This document shows, piece by piece, positions 26,932 to 35,459 of a stretch of 64,000 bases of DNA. Under the pieces are notes generated by a model. The model saw nothing but the letters and a program-made list of their open reading frames with translations. It was not told the DNA's origin and did no database searches. Origin of the DNA: Mycolicibacterium sarraceniae (lineage in GTDB: Bacteria; Actinomycetota; Actinomycetes; Mycobacteriales; Mycobacteriaceae); the NCBI RefSeq assembly GCF_010731875.1, contig NZ_AP022595.1:3348001-3412000 (forward strand), given 5' to 3'. The stretch's first letter is position 1, and every line of letters begins with the position of its first letter. The position numbers were made by a program, and so were the translations under genes.

Positions 26932-28199
26932 CGCGCGGCGGCAGTGTTGGCCGCCTTCTGCGCTATCGCCAACGAATCGGGGACGGGCGTTCGACCCAGG
27001 AACATCTCGTCGAAGTACGGCTTGATCGCCTGATAGCCGGCCGCGAAACCCGCCCCACCCGGAGCGGCGATGCGCGGTCCGTCGAGCACGGTGAAGAACG
27101 GCCGCACGTCCACTCCCTTGGCCGACCAGTGGTCGAAGTACACCCTCTGAGCCGACACCACCGCAGGGACGGCCGCACCGTGGCGGCCGAGGTACTCGTT
27201 GCCGCGGGTGCTGCCGAGCCAGGCCAGCACCTGGCGCGCCGCTTCGGGATGTCGGCTGGCCGGATTGCCCGCGGCGACAATGCCGTTGGTGACGCTGACC
27301 CGACCCGCTGGCCCGGCCGGCAGCAGCGCCACGCCCCAGCGGAACGCCGCGCGTTCGGCGATCTGAGCGAGGTTGTAGGTGCCCGACTGGAACAGCGCCA
27401 TCCGCCCGGACAGGAACTGGTTGCGGGAGAAGTCCCCGTTGTCGTTGGTGTCCGACGCGGGCGGCGCGACCTGGTCGGTGTTGATCAGACCGACGACGTA
27501 GGTGAAAGCGGTGGCGGCCTTCGGGTTGTCGAACGCAAACCGGTCGCCCTCGGAGAACACCCCGCCCGCCGAGCCGATGTAGTTGAGGTAGATGGCCTGT
27601 AAGTCGTTGGCGGCGTTATATGCCCACTGCCTGCCGTGGGTGAGGCGCTTCAGCATCGGTCGCAGGGTGTCGACGGCCGGGCTCGGATCCCAGCGCAGCG
27701 TATCGAGTTCGGCCGGTTCGACACCGTCAGCGGCCAGTAGGTCGGCGTTGTAGTACACGGCGATGCCGGCGTCGGTCAGCTGCGGAACCCCCCACAACCT
27801 GCCGTTGCGGGTGAACTGGGCGGTCACCGACGGATCCCAGTCTGGGCTGGGCTCGATGGCCATCACGCGGTTGTTGTCGGCGTATTCGGCGAAGTTGGCG
27901 TTGTTGATCCAGAAGATGTCGTCGGCGCCGCCGCCGGCCACATCGGTGCGCAGGGTATTGAAGTAGCTGGCGTAGGCGACGACGTCGGTGCGCACCTCGA
28001 TATCGGGGTGCGCGCGGGTGAACTCCGCGAACGACTCGGCGTAGGCGGCGGCTACCGCGGGATCCCACAGCCGCACGGTGACAATCGTTTTCCCGGACGG
28101 CTCGTCGGTGCGGCCCAGCACCAGCGCGCCGGCCACCAGCAGCATCGCGACCGCGATCAGCCCGGCGAGCATCCGGGTGGAGAACCGCAGCCCGCTCAT
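26928..28199 (-). CDS. uspC: UspC, amino-sugar ABC importer substrate-binding protein
   Basis: 423 aa, family 1 extracellular solute-binding protein. It has an N-terminal hydrophobic anchor ([19 protein letters not shown]), then the mature start [20 protein letters not shown] and binding-cleft blocks such as [32 protein letters not shown] and [19 protein letters not shown]. There is no cysteine at the signal end, so it is not an obvious lipoprotein. ATG 28199 overlaps the uspB stop by 4 bases. With UspA/UspB it should import an amino sugar across the inner membrane. The order (EcfA/EcfT, UspC-B-A, TldD, TldE) parallels M. tuberculosis Rv2326c-Rv2314c. Confidence 0.88.
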   Translation of the reverse strand: MSGLRFSTRMLAGLIAVAMLLVAGALVLGRTDEPSGKTIVTVRLWDPAVAAAYAESFAEFTRAHPDIEVRTDVVAYASYFNTLRTDVAGGGADDIFWINNANFAEYADNNRVMAIEPSPDWDPSVTAQFTRNGRLWGVPQLTDAGIAVYYNADLLAADGVEPAELDTLRWDPSPAVDTLRPMLKRLTHGRQWAYNAANDLQAIYLNYIGSAGGVFSEGDRFAFDNPKAATAFTYVVGLINTDQVAPPASDTNDNGDFSRNQFLSGRMALFQSGTYNLAQIAERAAFRWGVALLPAGPAGRVSVTNGIVAAGNPASRHPEAARQVLAWLGSTRGNEYLGRHGAAVPAVVSAQRVYFDHWSAKGVDVRPFFTVLDGPRIAAPGGAGFAAGYQAIKPYFDEMFLGRTPVPDSLAIAQKAANTAAAR

Positions 28200-29008
28200 T
28201 TCAGGCCCGTGACGACGATTGAGCGCACGATCTGGCGCTGGAACACCAGGAACAGCGCGATCAGTGGGACGATCGCCACCGTCGTGGCCGCCATCAGGAG
28301 CGTCCACTGTGCGTTGTACTGCGTCTGGAGCCCGGCCGTCGCGACGGTCAGCACCCGCCAGGTGCCACCGCTGGCGATGACCAACGGCCACATGAACGAA
28401 TTCCATTGACTGACAACGGTGATCAACGTCAGAGTCACCAGGATCGGCTTGCTGGCCGGCAACACCACATGCACGAGCACGTCCATGGTGTTAGCTCCGT
28501 CCAAGCGGGCGGCGTTGATCAGGTCGGTGGGAATACCGCGAAAGTATTCCCGCAGCAGGAAGATCGCGTATGGCGAGCCGAATAGAAACGGCAATACCAA
28601 CGCCCAGAACGTGTTCCGCAGCCCGATCTCGGCCATCATCAGATACAGCGGAACCACGGTGACGGTGCCGGGCACCATCAGGGTCGCGATGTACACCCAG
28701 AACACTGCGTCGCGGCCGATGAACTCCAGGCGGGCGAACGCATAGGCCGCCAGCACCGAGAAGGTCAGCTGGGCCAGCGTGATCATCGCCGTCATCAGTG
28801 CGGTGACCGCCAGTGCTCGGCCGAATCCGGCGTTACCGAGCCCGGTGTAGTTGGCCAGTGTGGGCGGGTCGGGCAGGGACAGCGGTGTGCCGGTGGCGAA
28901 CTGCTGTGCGGAGGTGAACGATGTCAGCAGGCTCAACCCGAACGGGGCCAGGGTGATCAGCGCACCGGCCAACAGCCCGAGATAGATCAGTGTGTTACGT
29001 GAGGTCAT
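28196..29008 (-). CDS. uspB: UspB, sugar ABC importer permease (MalG type)
   Basis: 270 aa with six predicted helices. The inner-loop EAA motif is INAARLDGANTMDVLVHVVL (about residues 175-194). ATG 29008 is chosen because the ancestral uspA stop overlapped it by 14 bases, still readable as AGC TAT GAC CTC ACG TAA on the minus strand. Sequence 5' of about 29030 is element DNA, so the open frame that continues upstream is not original. The gene is intact but has lost its native upstream partner and probably its promoter. Confidence 0.9.
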   Translation of the reverse strand: MTSRNTLIYLGLLAGALITLAPFGLSLLTSFTSAQQFATGTPLSLPDPPTLANYTGLGNAGFGRALAVTALMTAMITLAQLTFSVLAAYAFARLEFIGRDAVFWVYIATLMVPGTVTVVPLYLMMAEIGLRNTFWALVLPFLFGSPYAIFLLREYFRGIPTDLINAARLDGANTMDVLVHVVLPASKPILVTLTLITVVSQWNSFMWPLVIASGGTWRVLTVATAGLQTQYNAQWTLLMAATTVAIVPLIALFLVFQRQIVRSIVVTGLK

Positions 29009-29022
29009 AGCTGATCCGGCGG

Positions 29023-29038
29023 CGGAAGCAGAGATGCT
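29023..29038 (+). other. Attachment site, left (uspB side)
   Basis: CGGAAGCAGAGATGCT. Leftward of it lies intact uspB sequence together with the ancestral uspA 3' end; rightward lies the integrase gene. It pairs with 36558-36573 with 15 of 16 bases identical. The crossover must lie in the shared stretch, most likely in AGAGATGCT. Confidence 0.85.
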
Positions 29039-29054
29039 TTGCGATACTCCGTAC

Positions 29055-30590
29055 ATGAGCAGTATTCGAGCCGTTGTCGGCGCTCGCGTGTCGAGCCTGC
29101 AAGGTGATGAGAAGACCAGCCACAAGACTCAGCGGTCCAAGGGTGAGGCCTACGCCGTGTCACAGAGTTGGACTGTAGTCGGCGCTTTCGAGGACCTGGA
29201 CGTAAGCGCGATCAAGCTGTCACCTTTCGAGCGGCCAGACCTCAAGGTGTGGTTGACCGACCGCGCGAACGAATGGGACGCGCTGATCTTCGCCAAGACC
29301 GACCGTGTGTTCCGCTCGGCCAACGACTGCGTCAAGCTCGCGGAGTGGTGCCGTGAGCACAGCAAGATCCTCGTGTTGGTGGACGATGGCATACGGCTGG
29401 ACTACTACCACCCGGAGGACGCGAAAGACGCCTTCGCCGGGGCGATGTCAAAGGTGTTCCTGATCCTCGCCTCGGTCTTCGCAGAGATTGAAGGCCAGCG
29501 GTTCGTTCAGCGTGCCCGAGACCGAGTTTCCTACCTTCGCAACACCGACCGTTGGGGCTACGGATTGCCCCCGTACGGCTTCCAGGTCGTTGACCACCCG
29601 TCCGGGGTCGGCAAGGCTCTGGACCACGACGCGGACGCTCAGAGGGTCCTACACGAAGCAGCTTCGCGGTTCCTCGCGGGTGGTTCCTGGACGGGCATAG
29701 CGCACGACTTCAACAACAGGGGAGTGCTCAGTCCCCGTGACCACCACGCGGCACGTTCCGGCAAGTCGGTTACGGGATCGAAATGGACCGTTGACACGCT
29801 CCGGATGATGCTAATGAACCCGACAACGCAGGGGATCAAGACGCACGCGCCCAACCGCACTCCCACAAGGAAACGTCCTGTCGGGACGCCGATCTTGGAC
29901 GCGGACGGTGAGCCCGTGCGCGTTGGACCGCCGTCTTTCGATCCGGAAACGTGGGAGCGGCTGCAATCCGAAATCGCCCAGCGCGGAACGGAACCCCAAA
30001 AGCGGCGACACTCTACTAATCCACTGTTGGGCGTTGCGAAGTGTGCGCTTTGCGGAAAGAACATGCGCCAGCGGTCGCAGACGACGCGGGGCGGGGTAAC
30101 GCACCGCTACTACCTGTGTAGCAACGCACCCAAGGCGTGCCCGAAGGTGTCGGTCATCGCCGCCGACGCTGAGGAGATGGTCGAGCAGGAGTTCTTAGAA
30201 CACCACGCACACCGCCGGGTGAGAACGCGCGTATGGCGCGACGGTAGCGACCACTCAGCCGCGCTAGAGCAGACCAACCGGACCATCGAATCGTTGCGCG
30301 AGGACCGCGCTATGGGGCTATTCAGCACCCCGGAGGATGAGGAGATGTTCCGCCGGCAGATGACCGCGCTGATTGCCAAGCGCGATGAGCTGTCCGCGTT
30401 GCCGATCGTGCGAGCGGGGTGGGTCGATGCTGAGTCGGACCAGACATATGGCGAAGTGTGGCCGACTGCGACACCAGAGGAGCGCCGCAAGCTGTTGACC
30501 GACGCGGGTGTCACTCTGCACGTGACGCTGCCGAACATCTGGCGCATACAAACCGATCTGGACGCGCCGCTCAACGCTCCGCACGCTTGA
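29055..30590 (+). CDS. Large serine recombinase (phage-type integrase)
   Basis: 511 aa. Residues 1-145 are a resolvase domain: R-V-S-S at 11-14 with the nucleophile probably Ser13, and D-R-V-F-R-S further on (the catalytic arginines). The recombinase domain (about 155-290) holds PYGFQV and FNNRGVLSPRD. A zinc ribbon follows with AKCALCGKNMR and CSNAPKACPK cysteine pairs, then a coiled-coil-like region and C-terminal tail. It catalyses attP x attB recombination; excision normally needs a directionality factor. ATG 29055 is chosen over an in-frame GTG 63 bases upstream, which would lie in attachment-site DNA. It points inward from the left att site, 16 bases away. Confidence 0.95.
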   Translation: MSSIRAVVGARVSSLQGDEKTSHKTQRSKGEAYAVSQSWTVVGAFEDLDVSAIKLSPFERPDLKVWLTDRANEWDALIFAKTDRVFRSANDCVKLAEWCREHSKILVLVDDGIRLDYYHPEDAKDAFAGAMSKVFLILASVFAEIEGQRFVQRARDRVSYLRNTDRWGYGLPPYGFQVVDHPSGVGKALDHDADAQRVLHEAASRFLAGGSWTGIAHDFNNRGVLSPRDHHAARSGKSVTGSKWTVDTLRMMLMNPTTQGIKTHAPNRTPTRKRPVGTPILDADGEPVRVGPPSFDPETWERLQSEIAQRGTEPQKRRHSTNPLLGVAKCALCGKNMRQRSQTTRGGVTHRYYLCSNAPKACPKVSVIAADAEEMVEQEFLEHHAHRRVRTRVWRDGSDHSAALEQTNRTIESLREDRAMGLFSTPEDEEMFRRQMTALIAKRDELSALPIVRAGWVDAESDQTYGEVWPTATPEERRKLLTDAGVTLHVTLPNIWRIQTDLDAPLNAPHA

Positions 30591-30696
30591 CATCGTACGA
30601 ATCGTTGCAGCACAACATATTTCAGTGCTTGACGGCTTGTATCCGCACGTGGTCTCCTAAGCACGCGCAGGGTGCGCAGATAGGGGGAATCATCCG

Positions 30697-31152
30697 ATGA
30701 CTATGACTACCGGCGAGTTACTCACTGCCGTAGCCAATTCCACGGAGCTGATCGACACCGACCACAAGGTTGCAGCGGCGCTGGCCGCTGGTACCACCGT
30801 TGTCGACGGTGTAACCGCTCGGCACGTGAACGACTCCATCGCAGAGCTGATCTTTACCGGGTACGTGGAATCTGTTTCGTTCATCCCGTGCGATCACCCT
30901 GCGCCGGATTTTGTCGAGCCTGAGGACTCGCTCTGCGGGCACCACCTGCTGAGGTTCGGCACGGTGACGGTGCCGTGGTCCTACTGCCGCCAAACCGAGC
31001 TGGTCTCGATCGCGGAGGCATGCGTCGAGCTGGACATGACCGAGGCCCAACTCATCGCGGTCATGGTGGCCGATGGGCTGCTCATCGAGCACCCGAACGG
31101 CGGTTACATCCCGTCGCCGCACCCCGCAATCGCCCCGCTAGGAGAGGAATAA
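30697..31152 (+). CDS. Element-encoded hypothetical protein, 151 aa
   Basis: First gene after the integrase. The middle contains two cysteines (IPCDHPA, EDSLCGHHLLRFG) and a WSYCRQTELVSIAEACVELD segment leading into a helical MTEAQLIAVMVADGLL that resembles a winged-helix/merR-like turn. No family recognised. ATG 30697 has GGGGGAATCATCCG upstream (moderate ribosome-binding site). In phiRv1 the position next to the integrase is also held by a small hypothetical gene. It could be a regulator or recombination directionality factor (speculative). Confidence 0.7.
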   Translation: MTMTTGELLTAVANSTELIDTDHKVAAALAAGTTVVDGVTARHVNDSIAELIFTGYVESVSFIPCDHPAPDFVEPEDSLCGHHLLRFGTVTVPWSYCRQTELVSIAEACVELDMTEAQLIAVMVADGLLIEHPNGGYIPSPHPAIAPLGEE

Positions 31153-31156
31153 CCAA

Positions 31157-31348
31157 GTGACCGAGGACCATTCGCCCGCGACAACTGACGATCACCAGGC
31201 AGCCCTAGACCTAATACGGCTGCACCGCCCGCTGACGGCGGATGAGTTGGCCAGCGAGCAGACACAGCGACTAATTGGGCTGGACCTGATCGTCGTCAAC
31301 GACGACGGCTGGCCTGCGCGGAAGTTTGGCCCTACGTGGGGACGTTAG
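31157..31348 (+). CDS. Small element protein, 63 aa
   Basis: GTG 31157 starts 4 bases after the previous stop, with GAGAGGAATAACCAA upstream as ribosome-binding site. An acidic, His-containing N-terminus is followed by a helical LIRLHRPLTADELASEQTQR that looks like a short helix-turn-helix or wing fragment, ending GWPARKFGPTWGR. Function unknown; too short for confident family assignment. Its size and location near the integrase would also suit a directionality factor. Confidence 0.55.
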   Translation: MTEDHSPATTDDHQAALDLIRLHRPLTADELASEQTQRLIGLDLIVVNDDGWPARKFGPTWGR

Positions 31349-31361
31349 TGGGTGCAGCGCC

Positions 31362-31832
31362 ATGACGAGACCGGAGTTGAATGCAGCTATCGAGGCCGCG
31401 CATGCTTCCGCGCGCTGGCGCAATCCACCTGGAACTACCGAGCGCAGTACGGCCAACATCGACCGATGGCGTGCCGGCCACCCCAATGCGGTGCGGACTT
31501 GGACAACCAAGTACGGGTTCGTGGTCGCATTCTTGGGCGTCAAGGTCTACTACACACGGTGCAAGCACTGCCGCAGGCCCTTCTCTGTGCTTCGCAAAAT
31601 GGCCTATCACGGCCGAACGGGACGGTGGCCGGTGACGTGCGACGAGTGCCGCGGGAAGAGAGCCCGCAAGCACAACGCGGGGGCCAAGGATCGGATGCGG
31701 AGGGCACGTGGCAAGCCTGTGCGGGCCGTCCCCCGGAAGCCCGTCGAGCCCCCGAGTCACGACGATGTCGTGACCGAGCGGTTCTACCTACTGGCCGAGA
31801 AGATGGGGATGGGACCACCCCTACCGAAGTGA
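31362..31832 (+). CDS. Element-encoded zinc-ribbon protein
   Basis: 156 aa from ATG 31362. It carries a four-cysteine arrangement, C-K-H-C (CKHCRRPFSVL) and C-D-E-C (VTCDECRGKRARKHN), 28 residues apart, likely binding one zinc ion, followed by a strongly basic segment that suggests DNA or RNA contact. A basic/Trp-rich N-terminus (IDRWRAGHPNAVRTWTTKYG) precedes it. No further family identified. It lies in the same direction as, and close to, the preceding small genes. Confidence 0.65.
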   Translation: MTRPELNAAIEAAHASARWRNPPGTTERSTANIDRWRAGHPNAVRTWTTKYGFVVAFLGVKVYYTRCKHCRRPFSVLRKMAYHGRTGRWPVTCDECRGKRARKHNAGAKDRMRRARGKPVRAVPRKPVEPPSHDDVVTERFYLLAEKMGMGPPLPK

Positions 31833-32398
31833 CATCCGTCACTAAGGCAACCCTAAAAACCGGTTCCAGACTTTATCTAATACATGTCGTAGGGGGTCGG
31901 GGAAACGACGGGCTCAACATCTCGCGCGTCTGTCTTCGGTTGTCGCAGCGGTGGACCCGCTCTCAGACCTACCGTGCTGGCCTGGAATGCCATTCTCCCG
32001 GCTTTTGGCAGGTCACCCGGTGTGGTGGTACCCCCCTCCTACTCCAGGGGCACCCAGATGTCTATGTGAGTTACATCACATATTGGTGGGATTGGTGCTT
32101 GCCTGCTCCTACTTACCTTGTGAGGGGGTTCGGAGAGTCACACGGCTCTCCCGCCCGACGATAGAGCTTCGGCGTAGGCAGGCCGACAGACTGCCTAGCT
32201 GCTCCGGCTTCAACGCCGCGAGCGCCGCCGCAGATGGCGCGAGGCGCAGCCCGTCAACGGTTGGTGCGGGTTGCACTTCGTGCCGTTAACCCGGTTCGAC
32301 CGCCACCACCAAACATAATGCCGGATACCGAAAGGTGTTCGGCTGCTTTTATTTACGAAAAAACTATAGCCCTAACAATTCAGAGGAGGAGGCCCGCC
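31833..32398. other. Non-coding stretch inside the element
   Basis: 566 bases without a convincing gene on either strand. The base composition is mixed, with a C-rich patch near 32030-32050 and an AT-rich patch near 32345-32385 just before a small gene with a strong ribosome-binding site. It contains the CRP-like palindrome at 32063-32082. It may hold an origin, promoter or small RNA. Confidence 0.5.
32063..32082. promoter_or_regulatory. CRP-type palindrome
   Basis: TATGTGAGTTACATCACATA: two perfect seven-base arms around a six-base centre. The inner TGTGA-N6-TCACA equals the CRP/Rv3676 consensus. It lies in the gene-free part of the element, about 320 bases before the next small gene. Confidence 0.6.
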
Positions 32399-32572
32399 AT
32401 GGCCAATTACGGAGGCCGCTGCCGCAGCGGCAAGCACATCATCCGCAAGTCAAGTGATCTGCGAGTCAACGGAGCCTGCGCCGAATGCTCCCGCACGGCG
32501 CAACGCGCGTACCGCCGCAGGTGCCGGGAGGCGTACGCAGCGCTCAGAGCCGCCACCGCCGACACGGCGTAG
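32399..32572 (+). CDS. Small Cys-containing basic element protein
   Basis: 57 aa. A very strong ribosome-binding site (GAGGAGGAGG) precedes ATG 32399. The protein has two cysteine positions that could form a zinc knuckle: one in GRCRSGKHII and one pair in GACAECSR. The remainder is arginine-rich (RAYRRRCREAYAAL). It resembles small DNA-binding proteins in mycobacteriophages, but no family is assigned. It lies 50 bases before the IS-disrupted gene. Confidence 0.65.
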   Translation: MANYGGRCRSGKHIIRKSSDLRVNGACAECSRTAQRAYRRRCREAYAALRAATADTA

Positions 32573-32626
32573 CTCAACAAAATGTCCGGCCCTGGTGGTC
32601 GGTAAACCCCTGATGGGAAGGAAATG

Positions 32627-32667
32627 ATGTCCAAGATTGACATGAATCGGTTGCCCTCTGCGGTGAT
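32627..32667 (+). pseudogene. 5' end of a gene interrupted by the IS3-family element
   Basis: ATG 32627 (or 32624) follows AAGGAA at correct spacing and encodes MSKIDMNRLPSAV before the IS begins at 32668. Its continuation is expected after 34009, but the frame at the far side is uncertain because no target duplication is visible. Confidence 0.4.
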
Positions 32668-32721
32668 TGAAACGCCCTGGAAATCCCGGAGGCTCCTGAC
32701 CTTGGAAACGAGGATGCAGGT

Positions 32722-33066
32722 ATGCCGAAGGAACAGTCTGCCGGGAAGCCCACGGCGCGTCGTTACAGCCCGGAGGAGAAGGCCGCTGCGGTGCGGATGG
32801 TCCGGGCTCTGCGTGCCGAGTTGGGGACCGAGCAGGGAACCGTGTCGCGGGTGGCCCGCCAACTCGGCTACGGGGTGGAGTCGGTGCGGTCCTGGGTGCG
32901 TCAAGCCGATATTGACGAGGGATGCGCTCCGGGAGTGTCCAGCGCGGAGTCGTCACGGATCAAAGAGCTCGAGCAGGAGATCCGAGAACTCAAGCGTGCC
33001 AACGAAATACTGAAACGTGCGGCCAGTTTTTTCGGGGCGGAGCTCGACCGCCAACACAAGAAATAG
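32722..33066 (+). CDS. IS3-family transposase OrfA (helix-turn-helix)
   Basis: 114 aa. An N-terminal HTH (SPEEKAAAVRMVRALRAEL, VSRVARQLGYGVESVRSWVR) is followed by a leucine-zipper-like helix (SSRIKELEQEIRELKRANEI), then RAASFFGAELD, the standard OrfA ending. It binds IS ends and would be fused to OrfB by a -1 shift at the T6 tract (33027-33032). Intact. Confidence 0.92.
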   Translation: MPKEQSAGKPTARRYSPEEKAAAVRMVRALRAELGTEQGTVSRVARQLGYGVESVRSWVRQADIDEGCAPGVSSAESSRIKELEQEIRELKRANEILKRAASFFGAELDRQHKK

Positions 33067-33978
33067 TCGATTTCATCGACGCCCAGCGCGAGGAGTTCGG
33101 GGTCGAGCCCATCATCACCGTCCTGCGATCGGCAGGCGTGGTGATGGCCCCGAGCACTTACTACGACGCCAAGTCCCGCGGTCCGTCGGCGCGCGCGCAA
33201 CGTGACGCCGAACTGGGGCCGGCCCTGGTGGCCCTCTGGGAGGACAACTACCGCGTCTACGGGGCCCGCAAACTGTGGAAGACCGCCCGCCGAAATGGCC
33301 ACGACGTGGGCCGCGATCAGGTGGGCCGGTTGATGCGGGCTGCCGGTATCTGCGGGGCACGGCGCGGTAAACGGGTCAAGACCACGAAGCCAGATGCCAG
33401 CGCTGCGCGGCACCCGATCTGGTGAAGCGCAAGTTCACCGCGACCGCGCCGAACCAGCTTTGGGTGACGGATCTGACATTCGTGCCGACTTGGGCCGGCG
33501 TCGCGTACGCGTGTTTCATCGTCGATGCGTACTCCCGGATGATCGTGGGCTGGCGGGTGGCCGGCCATATGCGGACCTCGATGGTCCTCGACGCGTTGGA
33601 GATGGCGCGCTGGTCGCGCGGAAACCTGTTGGCGGGCTTGAGATGTCACTCCGATGCTGGGTCGCAGTTCACCTCCATTCGCTACGGCGAACGGCTCGCC
33701 GAGATCGGCGCCCCTCTATAGGTTCGATCGGGGACAGCTTCGATAACGCCTTGGCGGAGACGGTGAACGGCTACTACAAGGCCGAGCTGATCTACGGTCC
33801 CGCCCGCAGCGGGCCGTGGAAGACCGTCGAGGACGTCGAGCTGGCCACCCTCAGTTGGGTCTTCTGGCACAACACCAACCGCTTACACGGCTACCTCAAC
33901 GACGTCCCGCCCGCTGAGTTCGAAGCCACGTTCTACGATGCCCAACGGAGCGACCAACACCTGGTCGAAATCCAATAG
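33033..33978 (+). pseudogene. IS3-family transposase OrfB, frameshifted twice
   Basis: rve/DDE integrase. The frame from the T6 slip reads IVDFIDAQREEFGVEPI and YGARKLWKTARRNGHDVGRD, then breaks near 33419. The next frame continues NQLWVTDLTFVPTWAGVAYA (first Asp), WRVAGHMRTSMVLDALEMA and CHSDAGSQFTSIRYGERLA (second Asp), and breaks again near 33712. The last frame gives SIGSIGDSFDNALAETVNGY (Glu) and WVFWHNTNRLHGYLNDVPPA. Both breaks look like single-base losses, one in a C-rich run. All three catalytic positions are present but never in one frame. Confidence 0.9.
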
Positions 33979-34009
33979 CCCGAGCCTCCGGCAGAACCAG
34001 GGCGTTTCA

Positions 34010-34252
34010 GGGTGCAACCGCAACGTCCGTGGCGACCGCGCGGGTTGTTGTTTCCTGTGCGACGTTGTCCACCAGGAACTTGAACGGGCACAACGTATTT
34101 GCGAAGCGACCGGAGACGCGGCTCACTGGGTCGCAGCGGTCACGTTGAACGATGCGCTGACGGATTACTACGCCAGCGACTACCGGCTGTACCAAGCGGC
34201 CTCAGAGGTCGGCATCACCGATGAACAATGGCACGCAATTAAGCACCTCTAG
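34010..34252 (+). pseudogene. 3' part of the IS-interrupted gene (or small ORF)
   Basis: Reads without a stop from the IS edge to 34252. The convincing coding part is the C-terminus: HQELERAQRICEATGDAAHW then VAAVTLNDALTDYYASDYRL and a helical EVGITDEQWHAIKHL. No ATG lies near its start. It is likely the remainder of the gene begun at 32627, though the reading frame across the junction is unproven. Its stop overlaps the convergent 322-aa gene's stop by three to four bases. Confidence 0.45.
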
Positions 34253-35217
34253 ACCTCTTTCGCAACGTCCTTGAGGTATTGACGCGCCGCGTTGACGATC
34301 GACGGCACGTCTGTGCTGAGGTCGAGTTGGTGAGTGCCGTACTCGATTACGCCATCTGCCACAACACGTTGGTGGTTGAAAATTGTCAGTGCGTCGGGAT
34401 GTGGAGATCCCTGGACGTTGCCGAGCGCCCGGTCCTCGATGTGTTCATACGCATTACGAATAGCGCGCACCCCATCACATCGTGTCCGGATGTCGGCCGG
34501 CACCGGAGCCGCGGCACCAATGGCGGTTCGGGCCTGCATGCACATGTCTACGACGCGGCCGAGCGAGACGGTAGCCAACTCGGTTGTACCGACAAGCTCG
34601 AACACAGCGCGCCGAACCGCGGGAGCACCTTCCGGGTCGCTCTGACGGAGTACGTCGATCCGGTCAAACAGGCTTTGCGCCTGATCGAGCCGTCTGGCGG
34701 CTGCCAACAAGTAGCGGTGCTTCTCAGCGGAGTGGTGGGTGGCAAAAGACATCCAAGTGAACAGCACAGGCGTAAGGGGAACGTATCCGTCCACGCCCTT
34801 CCCCTCCCACTCATCGACGTGATCGACACTGATCTGCATTTCTTCGAGTACGAACTCATCACCTGGTCGACAGTGCGCGCGGCGGCCGTCGTCCTCCTCG
34901 CCGTGGCGCAGAGTGCGGGCGAACACTTTCCCGGGCTCTTCCCGCAAAGGGACAACTCGCTGCGACAGCATGTATCCCGCTGCACCCTCGGGTTCAGTGT
35001 GGGCACTGATGTACGCGATGTGCTCCATCACAATCACTTCGTCGCCCTCGTACACCGGAACGCGCTCGGACACTTCGTCGCACGGGTCGGCACCGCGAAG
35101 GTAGACCTTGTTGCCCTCCCGTGAATGGAGGATTGCGCGCTCTGGCTCCGGCCAATGATCGAGTCGTACGTCACCGATGTAGCCGACTGGTACCCGCTCG
35201 GTCTCGTTGGATGTCAC
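34249..35217 (-). CDS. Element-encoded unknown protein, 322 aa
   Basis: Longest non-integrase gene of the element, opposite in strand to its neighbours. GTG 35217 is chosen (TSNETERVPVGYIGDVRLDHW follows); upstream residues of the open frame look non-coding. Soluble, acidic; central GDEFVLEEMQISVDHVDEWEG, C-terminal helices with AIRNAYEHIEDRAL, a pattern seen in abortive-infection or HEPN-like proteins (R-N-x-x-E-H resembles a HEPN R-x4-6-H motif). No enzyme family is confirmed. Being a single antisense cargo gene in a phage-like element, it is a candidate accessory or defence gene (inference). Confidence 0.65.
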   Translation of the reverse strand: MTSNETERVPVGYIGDVRLDHWPEPERAILHSREGNKVYLRGADPCDEVSERVPVYEGDEVIVMEHIAYISAHTEPEGAAGYMLSQRVVPLREEPGKVFARTLRHGEEDDGRRAHCRPGDEFVLEEMQISVDHVDEWEGKGVDGYVPLTPVLFTWMSFATHHSAEKHRYLLAAARRLDQAQSLFDRIDVLRQSDPEGAPAVRRAVFELVGTTELATVSLGRVVDMCMQARTAIGAAAPVPADIRTRCDGVRAIRNAYEHIEDRALGNVQGSPHPDALTIFNHQRVVADGVIEYGTHQLDLSTDVPSIVNAARQYLKDVAKEV

Positions 35218-35288
35218 GCGGAGAGTATTCCGCAGGCGGCAGAGAAGGTGCAGTGCTTTTCGGCGGATGCCGCGCGAGGGCATGCCGG

Positions 35289-35459
35289 TCAATCGTAGTC
35301 GGCCGAGTCCACCCGATACCGGGTGCCGGTATCGGGGTCTGTCCAGGCGCACGCTGCCCCGTCCGGGTTGCCGTCCTCTTGCTGGCAGGTAGGCAAGCCG
35401 TCCAGGGTGGGGGTGGCCGGCGTGGCTGTGGCCTGCGGGGTGGGCAGCAGGGGCTGCAC
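35289..35459 (-). CDS. Small secreted-type phage/element protein, possibly frameshifted
   Basis: 56 aa from GTG 35459. The C-terminus DGAACAWTDPDTGTRYRVDS with two cysteines (LPTCQQEDG, AACAW) resembles short exported proteins of mycobacterial prophages. Immediately upstream, in the next frame, lies a signal-like stretch, TYTLPLAALLLAASAAPAA, that ends where this frame begins; no start codon is visible for it. So a one-base slip may have split a signal-peptide protein. About 260 bases of low-information sequence separate it from the next plus-strand gene. Confidence 0.45.
   Translation of the reverse strand: MQPLLPTPQATATPATPTLDGLPTCQQEDGNPDGAACAWTDPDTGTRYRVDSADYD

Larger units (their letters stand above)
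32668..34009 (+). mobile_element. IS3-family insertion sequence, inactive
   Basis: 1342 bp with imperfect terminal inverted repeats of about 28 bases. Both ends begin TGAAACGCCCTGG, differ over five bases, and share CCGGAGGCTC. orfA is intact and orfB carries two frameshifts. No target-site duplication is obvious (left flank GAT, right flank GGG). It sits inside the integrative element, so it is a later arrival. Confidence 0.9.

Noticed and set aside
29009..29125. Upstream extension of uspB through the element
   Set aside because: Those codons are element DNA beyond the attachment core; the ancestral start is ATG 29008.
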